The notes under the pieces are model-generated. The model was not told the origin of the DNA, did no database searches, and was given only the letters and a program-made list of their open reading frames with translations. Shown one piece after another: positions 1 to 6,825 of a stretch of 12,310 nt of DNA (positions are counted from its first letter, which is position 1; each line of letters begins with the position of its first letter). Made by a program: the position numbers and the translations under genes. The DNA lies in assembly GCA_937138955.1 (NCBI GenBank), contig CAKZPJ010000168.1, forward strand, positions 1-12,310, read 5' to 3'. The stretch comes from an uncultured Flammeovirgaceae bacterium. Its GTDB lineage: Bacteria; Bacteroidota; Bacteroidia; Cytophagales; Cyclobacteriaceae.

Positions 1-314
1 CGCCTCAAAATCCGTTGTTTTCGCATCAAATAATTAACTCAAACAGCTTCTTAGACTAAATGCGTAAGTCTTCACCAAAATCCCTTCGTTCTATTCGACA
101 CGCGCCTGGTGTATTATACGAAGAAGTTGGCCTAAAACAATTTTCCTCAAATTCTCCTGAAATCACACCCAACTTCTAGGATAGGGGTGAAAATTTATTA
201 TTTTCTCATCCTTATGGCATTTCCCTTCGGTAAATGGCCCATACGAGTAAGTTTCATTAACCAAGAATGTACTGCTGAAAAGATAGGTGGTGTTGTTCAA
301 ATAATTATCCACCC
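1..314. other. Intergenic/leader region left of the MFS gene
   Basis: No convincing gene is visible in these 314 bases. The first 30-60 bases could hold the 3' end of a plus-strand gene entering from the left (frames close at about 33, 37 and 59), or the first codons of a minus-strand gene starting at ATG 26-24. Too little is present to choose. A 39-codon plus-strand frame runs from ATG 60 to TAG 179 but resembles nothing known and has no supporting signal. A hairpin with a UUCG loop lies at 216-239. No TAnnTTTG promoter element was found on the plus strand. Confidence 0.5.
216..239 (+). other. Hairpin with UUCG tetraloop upstream of the MFS gene
   Basis: The plus strand can fold with loop TTCG (226-229) closed by C225-G230, the exceptionally stable C(UUCG)G type. 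A short internal loop follows, then a lower stem of ATTT 219-222 with AAAT 232-235, and GGC 216-218 with GCC across one bulged G. No T-run follows, so it is not an obvious terminator. It sits about 75 bases before the transporter start and could be leader structure or chance. Confidence 0.3.
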
Positions 315-1586
315 TTGTCAAATCTGACTCGTTCTTCTCTCCGGCGCATTCTAATCATGGGTACTCTGATTGCTTCAGGCGAAGCAATTTTTCTTTTACC
401 GTTTGTAGTAGCCAGAATATTTAGACCTACCCTGCTAGATGTTCTTGATATTAATAATTTTCAACTAGGCATTGCATTTTCTGTCTACGGCATTGTCGCC
501 ATGTTTGCTTACTTTGCGGGAGGTCCGTTAGCTGACCGCTATCCGGCCAGAAGGCTCATGACAATTGCCCTCGTTTTCACTGGTATTGGAGGTGTTCTGT
601 TTGCGAGCAAACCAACATTAAACATACTGATTTTTCTCTACGGATTCTGGGGTGCAACCACTATTCTCATATTTTGGGCTGCTTTAATTCGTGCTACTCG
701 AGAGTGGGGTGGTAAATTTAGTCAAGGACGAGCGTTTGGGATTTTAGACGGTGGGCGGGGCTTTGTTACCGCACTTCTTGCCTCAGTTTCTGTTACTATT
801 TTTGCCGCTCTCTTGCCCGAAAGCATAGAATCTGCAACAATAGAACAACGAACCAGTGCCCTCAACTATATCATCTGGATTTTTACGGGCATCGTTTTTA
901 TTACGGGCCTATTCGTTTGGATCTTTATACCGGAAAGAAAAAAGACAGAGGAGGCTCCCCAACATCCCAAATTAGCTTACAAAGGTATTCGAGCTATTTT
1001 GCGCCGACCAGCGATTTGGTTGCAAGCCGTCATTGTGCTGTGTGCTTATGTGGGCTATAAGGGCACGGATGACTTCTCACTTTATGCGTACGATGCCCTG
1101 GGCTACGATGATGTGGAAGCCGCCCGTATTGGAACCATCTCCTTTTGGATGCGTCCCTTTGCCGCGATCGGTGCGGGGCTACTGGCTGATCTAACCAAAC
1201 CTTCGTATATTGGTATTCTTAGCTTTGCCATTCTACTACTCGGTAGTATTTTAATCGCTCTTGGTAAAATTCCACCCGGAAGCTATTGGTTTCTGGTGGT
1301 GACTGTTTCCGGAACAAGTATCGGTATATACGCGCTTAGAGGGGTTTACTTCGCTCTTTTCCAGGAAGCCCACATCCCCATGAGCTTAACCGGTAGTGCG
1401 GTTGGATTGGTATCAGTCGTTGGGTACACCCCCGACATCTTCATGGGGCCTCTTATGGGATATCTTATTGACCGTTCACCAGGAGCACTGGGCCATCAGC
1501 ATGTATTTGGCGTACTTGCCTTATTTGCATTTATTGGCTTACTGTCAACTTTTGCATTCCAAAAAATCACCCAGAAAAATCAATGA
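315..1586 (+). CDS. Major facilitator superfamily (MFS) transporter, substrate unknown
   Basis: Predicted 423-residue inner-membrane secondary transporter. About twelve hydrophobic segments are visible (approximately 12-33, 51-69, 81-98, 104-125, 148-167, 184-205, 231-249, 271-291, 299-316, 323-343, 358-380, 395-415), split by a charged central loop (207-230), the usual 6+6 MFS layout. The motif A region in loop 2-3 reads GGPLADRYPARR (69-80). Further polar residues that may line the path are E23 in TM1 and D252/D253 after TM7. The C-terminal half (around RGVYFALFQEAHIP, 342-355) is reminiscent of the poorly characterised YihN/YqcE-type MFS proteins, which is only an impression. The start is TTG at 315; the first in-frame ATG is 357 (residue 15), giving 409 aa, and no in-frame ATG lies between 315 and the upstream stop at 276. 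The 15 extra residues look like a normal cytoplasmic N-terminus. A hairpin plus T-run follows the stop. Confidence 0.85.
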   Translation: MSNLTRSSLRRILIMGTLIASGEAIFLLPFVVARIFRPTLLDVLDINNFQLGIAFSVYGIVAMFAYFAGGPLADRYPARRLMTIALVFTGIGGVLFASKPTLNILIFLYGFWGATTILIFWAALIRATREWGGKFSQGRAFGILDGGRGFVTALLASVSVTIFAALLPESIESATIEQRTSALNYIIWIFTGIVFITGLFVWIFIPERKKTEEAPQHPKLAYKGIRAILRRPAIWLQAVIVLCAYVGYKGTDDFSLYAYDALGYDDVEAARIGTISFWMRPFAAIGAGLLADLTKPSYIGILSFAILLLGSILIALGKIPPGSYWFLVVTVSGTSIGIYALRGVYFALFQEAHIPMSLTGSAVGLVSVVGYTPDIFMGPLMGYLIDRSPGALGHQHVFGVLALFAFIGLLSTFAFQKITQKNQ

Positions 1587-1601
1587 TTGGCAAGTAAAAA
1601 C

Positions 1602-1633
1602 TGAGGTTTAATTAGCTTTACCTCACTATTTTT
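1602..1633 (+). terminator. Putative intrinsic terminator after the MFS gene
   Basis: Inverted repeat TGAGGT (1602-1607) and ACCTCA (1620-1625) with a 12-base loop, preceded by an A-run and followed by CTATTTTT. It lies 15 bases after the MFS stop and 24 bases before the methyltransferase start, so it probably separates the two units. The stem is only 6 bp, so strength is uncertain. Confidence 0.5.
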
Positions 1634-1656
1634 AAAATCAAACTATAAACCAATTT

Positions 1657-2436
1657 ATGTCTTATCGACACCGTATTCAGTTTCCATCTCAAGATGCCAA
1701 AAATCTTTCGCAAGACGAAGTCGTTTTTTACCTTACCGAGGATAATCAGCGGCAGGAGATTCGTTTTCATGATTATGATCAAATTTACCTACGCCCAGGG
1801 CTATATGAACAACTTTTTTATGATCGGTTGAAGTGCTCCTCGCCTAAAAAGGTCGCTAACATCTTGAAAAAAACCGTAGATGCCAGCGATAATACTTTTT
1901 CCGAATTGCGCGTACTCGATTTGGGTGCGGGAAATGGAATCATGGGAGAGGTTATGAAAAGTCACGGAGTAGCTAGAATGGTTGGAGTGGATATTATTCC
2001 TGAGGCCAAAAAAGCCTGTTTCCGAGATCGCCCCAGCACCTATGACGAGTATTATGTGGCTGACTTTACCAATCTAGAGACTGAAGTGGTTGACGACATT
2101 ACCGATTGGTCCATAGACTGTTTAACCAGTGTAGCCGCATTGGGGTTTGGCGACATACCACCCCAGGCATTTACTCAAGCATTGCAATTTGTTCAAAAGG
2201 GTGGTTGGGTTGCTTTTAATATCAAAGAAACTTTTTTAGACAATTCGGATACTTCTGGTTTTTCTCGCTTTGTTCGGGAATTGATTTTCTCGGAATATTT
2301 AGACCTATTTCACTTAGAAAGGTATCATCACCGCCTGTCAATAGAGGGTGTTCCTCTTTACTATTTTGCTTTAATCGCTCAAAAGACTGATGAGATTCCG
2401 AATGATTTTCTCACGAGGTATGACATTGAGTCATAG
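1657..2436 (+). CDS. Class I SAM-dependent methyltransferase
   Basis: A 259-residue cytosolic protein with a Rossmann-like methyltransferase core from about residue 80 to 190. The SAM-binding glycine loop is VLDLGAGNG (86-94), and the acidic residue that would bind the ribose of SAM is D112 in VGVDIIPEA. A motif II-type ADF lies at 135-137, and the beta-4 region (W151-A160) is followed by WVAFNIKE (184-191), which occupies the place of motif III. An N-terminal extension (1-75) contains a YLRPGLYEQLFYDRL stretch (44-58) that probably packs over the cofactor or substrate pocket. Nothing in the sequence identifies the substrate (small molecule, protein or lipid). The ATG start at 1657 follows a terminator-like hairpin, and the gene appears monocistronic. 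The class assignment is secure; the function is open. Confidence 0.85.
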   Translation: MSYRHRIQFPSQDAKNLSQDEVVFYLTEDNQRQEIRFHDYDQIYLRPGLYEQLFYDRLKCSSPKKVANILKKTVDASDNTFSELRVLDLGAGNGIMGEVMKSHGVARMVGVDIIPEAKKACFRDRPSTYDEYYVADFTNLETEVVDDITDWSIDCLTSVAALGFGDIPPQAFTQALQFVQKGGWVAFNIKETFLDNSDTSGFSRFVRELIFSEYLDLFHLERYHHRLSIEGVPLYYFALIAQKTDEIPNDFLTRYDIES

Positions 2437-2515
2437 TGTTAGTCTAAGCATGAGCAACTGTCAAAGGTGGCTACGTACTTGCGCTAGTATACCAGGGGAG
2501 TGAATTGGGAGCGTG

Positions 2516-2561
2516 TGATTGAGTAATCCTTACCTTTAACCATGGTGATACTCAGCAATCA
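2516..2561 (+). repeat. Imperfect inverted repeat upstream of nuoD
   Basis: TGATTG (2516-2521) pairs with CAATCA (2556-2561). AGTA (2522-2525) pairs with TACT (2549-2552) across a bulged CAG, and an inner ACC/GGT adds pairing. It lies about 57 bases before the chosen nuoD ATG, between the methyltransferase and nuoD. It could be a leader structure or the 3' end of the methyltransferase transcript; no T-run follows directly. Confidence 0.35.
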
Positions 2562-2617
2562 AGCTAACTCATCCTCCCTCTTTGCATTCCCGCTTTCCTG
2601 CTATATCTTCGCTCTTC

Positions 2618-3835
2618 ATGGCGAACTCAATCCAGTACCAGTACGACCCAGCTCATCTAAGTAACTCGGAGCCTACTAAGTATCAGGCTGAGGACCTGAC
2701 TCCCGAGCAGATGGTGATCAATATCGGGCCGCAGCACCCTTCCACTCACGGAGTGCTGAGATTAGAAGTGGTAACCGAAGGGGAAATTGTTGTAGATGTG
2801 GTGCCACATTTAGGTTACTTACACCGTTGCTTTGAGAAGCACACTGAGTCATTGCCTTACAATCAAATTATTCCCTACGTAGACCGGATGGATTATTTGG
2901 CTTCCATGAATTCGGAACATGCTTACGCGATGGGAGTGGAACGGATGCTGGGCATTCAGGAGCAGATTCCGATGAGGGTGGAGTACATTCGCGTACTAGT
3001 AGCCGAATTAAATCGGTTGGCTTCACACTTCGTAGCCATCGGTACTTACGCGATGGATATTGGCGCGTATACTCCGTTCCTGTGGATGATGCGGGATCGT
3101 GAGCATATTCAGCGCTTACTGGAGTGGGTTTGCGGAGCGCGAATGCTCTACAACTACATCTGGATAGGTGGTTTGTTTTACGACATCCCGGTTGGTTTTG
3201 AAGAACGCTGTCAGGAATTTGTTACGTATCTGCGACCAAAACTGAGCGAACTAGAGCAGTTGGTCATGGACAATAAAATTTTTGTCGAGCGCACTGCCAA
3301 CGTAGGAGTGCTACCGCTCGACTTAGCGATTAACTACGGAGTTTCCGGACCCATGCTCCGGGCATCGGGACTGCGCTACGATCTACGAAGAGTAGATGGC
3401 TACTCAGTGTACCCCGAACTGGACTTTGATATTCCAATTGGGGAAGGAAAAATGGGCGCAGTGGGCGACTGCTGGGATCGTACATACGTGCGGGTGCGCG
3501 AGTGTTACGAATCGCTACGAATTATTGAGCAATGCATCACCCAATTGACTACCGACCACAAACGCACCCGAGAGTTTGATCCGCGGGCGGTAGTTCCCAA
3601 GAAAATCCGCCCAAAACAGCAAGATTTATATGTACGAGCTGAAAACCCCCGGGGTGAACTCGGCTTCTACTTCCGAGCCGATGGACGCAGCGATATTCCC
3701 TTTCGCTGCAAAGCCCGTAGCTCCTGCTTTGTCAACCTGTCTATTTTAGCCAAACTCAGCCGAGGTGGTATGATTGCCGACTTAGTAGCTATCCTCGGTT
3801 CTATCGATATCGTATTGGGTGAGGTAGACCGCTAA
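2618..3835 (+). CDS. nuoD: NADH-quinone oxidoreductase (complex I) subunit D, 49 kDa-type
   Basis: Peripheral-arm subunit of respiratory complex I that, together with NuoB, forms the quinone-binding site. From ATG 2618 it is 405 aa, a normal length for NuoD. A longer frame from TTG 2582 adds 12 residues ([12 protein letters not shown]) unlike family N-termini, so the ATG is preferred. Family signatures seen: [16 protein letters not shown] near residues 34-49, with the quinone-site histidines (H40, H44; the second corresponds to bovine His59); DRMDYLASM (89-97), whose Tyr93 corresponds to the quinone-contacting bovine Tyr108; and the conserved C-terminal GEVDR. No frameshift or missing region is apparent. 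The usual partners nuoA-C and nuoE-N are absent on both sides within the window, where the gene lies between a methyltransferase and a GAF-domain protein. It may complement a nuo operon elsewhere or be a duplicate. Confidence 0.96.
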   Translation: MANSIQYQYDPAHLSNSEPTKYQAEDLTPEQMVINIGPQHPSTHGVLRLEVVTEGEIVVDVVPHLGYLHRCFEKHTESLPYNQIIPYVDRMDYLASMNSEHAYAMGVERMLGIQEQIPMRVEYIRVLVAELNRLASHFVAIGTYAMDIGAYTPFLWMMRDREHIQRLLEWVCGARMLYNYIWIGGLFYDIPVGFEERCQEFVTYLRPKLSELEQLVMDNKIFVERTANVGVLPLDLAINYGVSGPMLRASGLRYDLRRVDGYSVYPELDFDIPIGEGKMGAVGDCWDRTYVRVRECYESLRIIEQCITQLTTDHKRTREFDPRAVVPKKIRPKQQDLYVRAENPRGELGFYFRADGRSDIPFRCKARSSCFVNLSILAKLSRGGMIADLVAILGSIDIVLGEVDR

Positions 3836-3869
3836 ATGGGTTACATTCTCCAACTAAACTGTCATATGT

Positions 3870-3896
3870 AATTTAGTCATCTAAATTCAGTATTTT
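3870..3896 (+). terminator. Possible weak terminator after nuoD
   Basis: A perfect 7-bp inverted repeat AATTTAG (3870-3876) / CTAAATT (3881-3887) with loop TCAT is followed shortly by TATTTT. An upstream ACTAAA (3853-3858) could alternatively pair with TTTAGT (3872-3877), giving two mutually exclusive folds. The stem is AT-rich, so terminator function is tentative. Confidence 0.35.
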
Positions 3897-3921
3897 GACT
3901 CTCTGTTATACCATACTTTTG
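3893..3921 (+). promoter_or_regulatory. Candidate Bacteroidota-type promoter for the GAF-PAS cassette
   Basis: TACTTTTG (3914-3921) matches the Bacteroidota -7 consensus TAnnTTTG exactly, and TTTTG (3893-3897) lies 16 bases upstream as a -33-like element, slightly closer than the usual spacing. The start codon of the downstream gene is 45 bases after the -7 element. The sequence match is direct; activity is inference. Confidence 0.4.
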
Positions 3922-3965
3922 ACTAGGTATTTTTAACCAGTAGTATAGTCCAAAACATAAGATTC

Positions 3966-5459
3966 ATGACGTTCGCCCAGATACTGAATGCAGGTATTCA
4001 GGAAGAGCAACTTTCTCACCTACAAAAGAAAATACGAGTTGCTAATAGCGTAGCGCTTATTGTAGGGCTCGGAGTATCTATTCCCTTTACAATTATCTCT
4101 TGGGCTTATTTTCCTCCCCTGATTCCCGTACCAATTTTAGGCATGATAGTGTCACTAGGTACTATTGGACTAAATGCGCTTGGTTTGGTTACTTTAGCTC
4201 GAGTGATTATATCTTTACTGCCCTTGATATTAGCTGCCATTTACAACGTAGGGCTAACTTCAGCAGGGGAAACCCCAGTAACTGGGGTTTATATGGTAGA
4301 ACTTAGCTTCGCGATTACTGTATTTCTAGTCTTCGACTTGCGGGAGAAAAAGTATTTGAACCCTCTAATTTGTCTTGCTATATTAATTATCTTTTCTTTC
4401 TCATATACGCAACATTGGTGGGAGCCAACAGTAGATGCTACTATTATCCGTGAAGGGTACGTAGGTACTATTGCCGTATTGACCAGCATTTTATATGCTT
4501 TTGGTAGTGTTTTCGTTTTGGTACAGCAAAACAAATCTTCCGAAAATGAAGCAGCTCAATTGCTGACCGAAGCGATTGAAACTAATGATAAAGCTAAGCA
4601 GTCAGAACAAGAATTGAAGGAAAGTCTAAAGCAGTTAGAGTACGCTCAAGAGGAAGAGAAACAGCGACAGTGGATATCTGAGGGGATAGCCCAAACGGTG
4701 AGTATGCTTCGTGAAAACGATGACATACAAAGTATGAGTGAAAAGATTATTAGCCACATTATTCGTTACATTAATGCCAATCAAGGGGGGCTATTTATTG
4801 TAGACGAACAAGAGGGTAACAAATATCTCCGACTTCAGGCCTGCTATGCTTACGGCCGTAAAAAATTTAAAGAAAAAACAGTGGCTATTGGCGAAGGACT
4901 GTTGGGACAAACTTACCTGGAAAAAGAATACAATTACCTTACTGACATTCCCCAGAACTACGTCAATATCACTTCAGGGTTAGGGAAAGCAACTCCCCAA
5001 GCTTTACTTATAATGCCACTTATTGTCAATGAAGAAGTTGAAGGGGTACTGGAACTGGCTTCCTTGCAAGAGTTTAAGCCACACGAGATTGAGTTCATTC
5101 AAACACTGAGCGAAAACATCGCTGCCACCTTACGCAACGGGCGAATAAGTGCTCAAACAAAAATCCTTCTAGAGGATTCGCAGCAGCAAGCAGAAGAAAT
5201 GCGGGCGCAAGAAGAGGAAATGCGACAAAATATGGAAGAAATGCAGGCTACCCAGGAGCAATCCGAACGCCTGAGAACAGAGCTAGAAGAAAATGAAAAG
5301 TTAGCACGAGAACGCATGCAAGAAGTTGAGCAAAAGGCTTATGAGCGTTTGACTAAATTACGCGAGAAATTTAAAGGGCAGATAGCTGAGCGAGACCGGC
5401 AAATTGAAGTACTTCAGGCTAGTCAAGATTCAAATGCATCAACATCAAAAAGCAATTAA
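3966..5459 (+). CDS. Membrane sensor with six TM segments, coiled coil and GAF domain; no output domain
   Basis: A 497-residue protein. N-terminal hydrophobic segments at about 26-48, 54-76, 79-96, 110-125, 131-148 and 164-187 form a membrane-embedded input module. A charged coiled coil follows (190-235), then a GAF domain (about 246-390; AIGEGLLGQTYLEK 307-320 and the PLIVNEEVEGVLELAS strand pair 351-366 are typical GAF elements). A long C-terminal coiled coil (395-487) is rich in E, Q and M, with the repeated pattern EEMRxx. In related Cytophagales sensors this kind of coiled coil commonly leads into a PAS domain, histidine kinase or other output; here the protein ends in a polar tail (SNASTSKSN). 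No kinase H-box, GGDEF, HAMP or methyl-accepting hairpin is seen. The next gene, 30 bases on, is a lone PAS domain, so the two products may act together. The GAF ligand is unknown. Confidence 0.8.
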   Translation: MTFAQILNAGIQEEQLSHLQKKIRVANSVALIVGLGVSIPFTIISWAYFPPLIPVPILGMIVSLGTIGLNALGLVTLARVIISLLPLILAAIYNVGLTSAGETPVTGVYMVELSFAITVFLVFDLREKKYLNPLICLAILIIFSFSYTQHWWEPTVDATIIREGYVGTIAVLTSILYAFGSVFVLVQQNKSSENEAAQLLTEAIETNDKAKQSEQELKESLKQLEYAQEEEKQRQWISEGIAQTVSMLRENDDIQSMSEKIISHIIRYINANQGGLFIVDEQEGNKYLRLQACYAYGRKKFKEKTVAIGEGLLGQTYLEKEYNYLTDIPQNYVNITSGLGKATPQALLIMPLIVNEEVEGVLELASLQEFKPHEIEFIQTLSENIAATLRNGRISAQTKILLEDSQQQAEEMRAQEEEMRQNMEEMQATQEQSERLRTELEENEKLARERMQEVEQKAYERLTKLREKFKGQIAERDRQIEVLQASQDSNASTSKSN

Positions 5460-5489
5460 TCCTTTTATTAACCATAAACAAAAATTACC

Positions 5490-5885
5490 ATGATTGACTT
5501 ACAAGAAACCGCCCGTTTGAAGAAAGCTTTAGAAGAAAGACCTGAAGACTTTGAGAAAATTATTGAAGACACCGATTTAGCAATTTGTATCACTAACGAA
5601 GAAGCAAAGTTTGTAGCGGTGAATGATAACTACACAAAGTGGTACGAGTTCGACCGTAGCGAACTTGTAGGAGAAAGTTTTCTGAAAGTAGTACCTCAAG
5701 AAACCCAAAGTGAGCTATCTGATCTTCACGAAGAATTTATGGATATTCAGATTGAAATGATGCGCGATTGGGAAGTATTAAGTAAAACTGGGAAGCGACT
5801 CAAAATAAGTGTAGACGCAGGCTACTCAGATAAGATAAATAGCGCCCCTCACAAAATCACTTTTGTGAAGGTAGAAAATGCTTGA
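5490..5885 (+). CDS. Stand-alone PAS domain protein
   Basis: A 131-residue cytosolic protein with a short helical N-terminal cap (1-20), then a single PAS domain (about 21-129). It has a PAS core ICITNEEAKFVAVNDNYTKW (32-51), the helix-turn element FDRSELVGESF (54-64), and the C-terminal strands EVLSKTGKRLKISVDAG (95-111) and HKITFVKVE (121-129). PAS domains bind small ligands or cofactors, or mediate dimerisation; no cysteine is present, which argues against a flavin-adduct LOV domain, and no haem ligand can be assigned. It follows the GAF-sensor stop by 30 bases with no intervening hairpin, so the two are probably co-transcribed. It has no output domain. It looks like the piece that would normally be fused to the coiled coil of the upstream protein. 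An ATG start fits the domain boundary, and a strong hairpin follows the stop. Confidence 0.82.
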   Translation: MIDLQETARLKKALEERPEDFEKIIEDTDLAICITNEEAKFVAVNDNYTKWYEFDRSELVGESFLKVVPQETQSELSDLHEEFMDIQIEMMRDWEVLSKTGKRLKISVDAGYSDKINSAPHKITFVKVENA

Positions 5886-5909
5886 TATATTTTAGACTGT
5901 CTCGTCATG

Positions 5910-5953
5910 AATAGGCCTAATCCAATCAATGGGTAGGCCTATTTGCTTATTTA
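5910..5953 (+). terminator. Strong hairpin, probable terminator after the PAS gene
   Basis: A perfect 10-bp inverted repeat AATAGGCCTA (5910-5919) / TAGGCCTATT (5934-5943). The stem can extend inward through TCC/GGG pairing with one bulged A. It starts 25 bases after the PAS stop and is followed by a T-rich but interrupted tail (TTTGCTTATTT). It may fully or partly terminate transcription ahead of the STAS-like gene. Confidence 0.6.
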
Positions 5954-6007
5954 GGACAAGATTACGTTGCTTGTTTTTCTTTAATGCTATAACATTTTAA
6001 AATTATT

Positions 6008-6403
6008 ATGACTATGGTGTCTTTTGACGAAAAGTTCTTACAAATTCACTACGATGAAACTGTTCCTTGTGTAATTATGCAGTGGAAGGATTTTGCCACC
6101 AGCGAAGAGTTCAAGGCAGGATTGAATAAAGGCTTGGATCTGCTAATAGAAAATAACACTGAGAACTGGTTAGCTGATTTGCGGAAAATGGATGTAATTA
6201 ATCCGGATGATGAAAAATGGAGCAACGAAGATTGGTTTCCAAGAGCTTTAACCGGTGGGGTAAAGAAGATGGCTCTTATTCCTTCTAAAGATATTTTTAA
6301 CAATATGTCGGTAGAGAGTATTATGAATGAAGTAGCCGGAACAGGTTTAGTAGTTCACTACTTTGATGATGTAGATAAAGCAAAATCGTGGTTGCAATCA
6401 TAA
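6008..6403 (+). CDS. Small STAS/SpoIIAA-like domain protein
   Basis: A 131-residue cytosolic protein without signal or membrane segment. Its alternating pattern resembles the STAS/SpoIIAA-like (lipid-binding Sec14/STAS) fold: strand (IHYDETVPCVIMQWKDF 13-29), helix (SEEFKAGLNKGLDLLIENN 32-50), strand (WLADLRKMDVI 54-64), a tryptophan-rich loop (WSNEDWFPRAL 71-81), strand (KKMALIPS 86-93), a helix (102-110), strand (LVVHYFDD 114-121) and a final helix (DKAKSWL 123-129). The family assignment is by pattern only. The serine phosphorylated in anti-anti-sigma factors cannot be pointed to with confidence. The start is ATG 6008, although ATG 6014 (MVSF) is equally possible. It is separated from the PAS gene by a strong hairpin and closed by its own terminator. 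Proximity to GAF and PAS proteins suggests a signalling adaptor role, which is inference. Confidence 0.65.
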   Translation: MTMVSFDEKFLQIHYDETVPCVIMQWKDFATSEEFKAGLNKGLDLLIENNTENWLADLRKMDVINPDDEKWSNEDWFPRALTGGVKKMALIPSKDIFNNMSVESIMNEVAGTGLVVHYFDDVDKAKSWLQS

Positions 6404-6426
6404 TTGAACCTATCTTTTATTGTAAT

Positions 6427-6456
6427 AAAAAAAGGGCATTATCAGTGCCTTTTTTT
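6427..6456 (+). terminator. Intrinsic terminator after the STAS-like gene
   Basis: A seven-A run and GGGCA (6427-6438) pair with TGCCT and a T-run (6446-6456) around a 7-base loop. This makes a stem of about 11 bp with one G-T pair running directly into the U-tract. Its position, 24 bases after the stop, and its classic A-stem-T layout make this the clearest terminator in the window. The symmetrical A/T runs mean it could also work from the minus strand. Confidence 0.8.
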
Positions 6457-6795
6457 GTTGAAGCAAGCTGCCCGCCTATTCGTTTCTACAACCGTTCGGA
6501 CAGGAAGCTGTGGTTAGAAATACAGTCGCAGAAGTAGCTCTCCAGATCAATAGGATTATCTAGTACGCTTTCTAACAAGTAAGTAACAAATATATTGGCT
6601 TATCTGTATGCTGAGCAGCAAATAGATTCGCTAGGAAGGAATTGAATAGTACTATCAGAGAATTGGTTGGTCAAATTTCCTGGTTGCTCTTGTGTATTCC
6701 TCTCGGGTTGTTCATCTTTACGAAGCAATTGAAAATTGATAATAATCTGAACGGTTGTGAATAACGTTCCGCTAACCTGGAATATACTGCTGTTC

Positions 6796-6820
6796 ACTAT
6801 CAATTATCCACTATCAATTA
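6796..6820 (+). repeat. Direct repeat immediately upstream of thyA
   Basis: ACTATCAATTA occurs at 6796-6806 and again at 6810-6820, a 14-base period with TCC between. The second copy ends 5 bases before the thyA ATG. A partial inverted copy (AATTGATAA) lies at about 6734-6742. Such short low-complexity repeats are frequent in Bacteroidota intergenic DNA; no function is assigned. Confidence 0.6.
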
Positions 6821-6825
6821 AAATT

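Larger units (their letters stand above)
6404..6825. other. 422-base gap between the STAS-like gene and thyA
   Basis: After the terminator at 6427-6456 no complete gene is visible. A minus-strand open stretch (6599 down to the stop at 6486) translates to a protein-like 37-residue tail ending SNHSFLSERL but has no ATG and is cut off upstream by a stop; plus-strand frames over the same bases are also open for about 25-30 codons. Just before thyA there is an 11-base direct repeat (6796-6820). No TAnnTTTG promoter element was found for thyA. Confidence 0.5.

Noticed and set aside
60..179. 39-codon plus-strand frame starting with ATG before the MFS gene
   Set aside because: No recognisable family, no promoter or ribosome-binding signal, and length within chance expectation for this composition.
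189..205. GAAAAT/ATTTTC inverted repeat
   Set aside because: A six-pair AT-only stem in AT-rich DNA is expected by chance.
2582..2617. TTG start adding 12 residues to NuoD
   Set aside because: The extra residues do not resemble NuoD N-termini, and ATG 2618 gives a normal-length protein with a typical beginning.
2542..2664. Overlapping frame from ATG 2542 into nuoD
   Set aside because: It overlaps the start of nuoD in another frame and has a composition without coding character.
6600..6803. Minus-strand 67-residue frame upstream of thyA
   Set aside because: Composition rich in Q, S and N without domain-like pattern, and partly made of the repeat region; no homology is recognised.
6757..6825. 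GTG start extending thymidylate synthase by 23 residues
   Set aside because: The extension is encoded by intergenic repeat sequence, and ATG 6826 gives exactly the canonical 264 aa.
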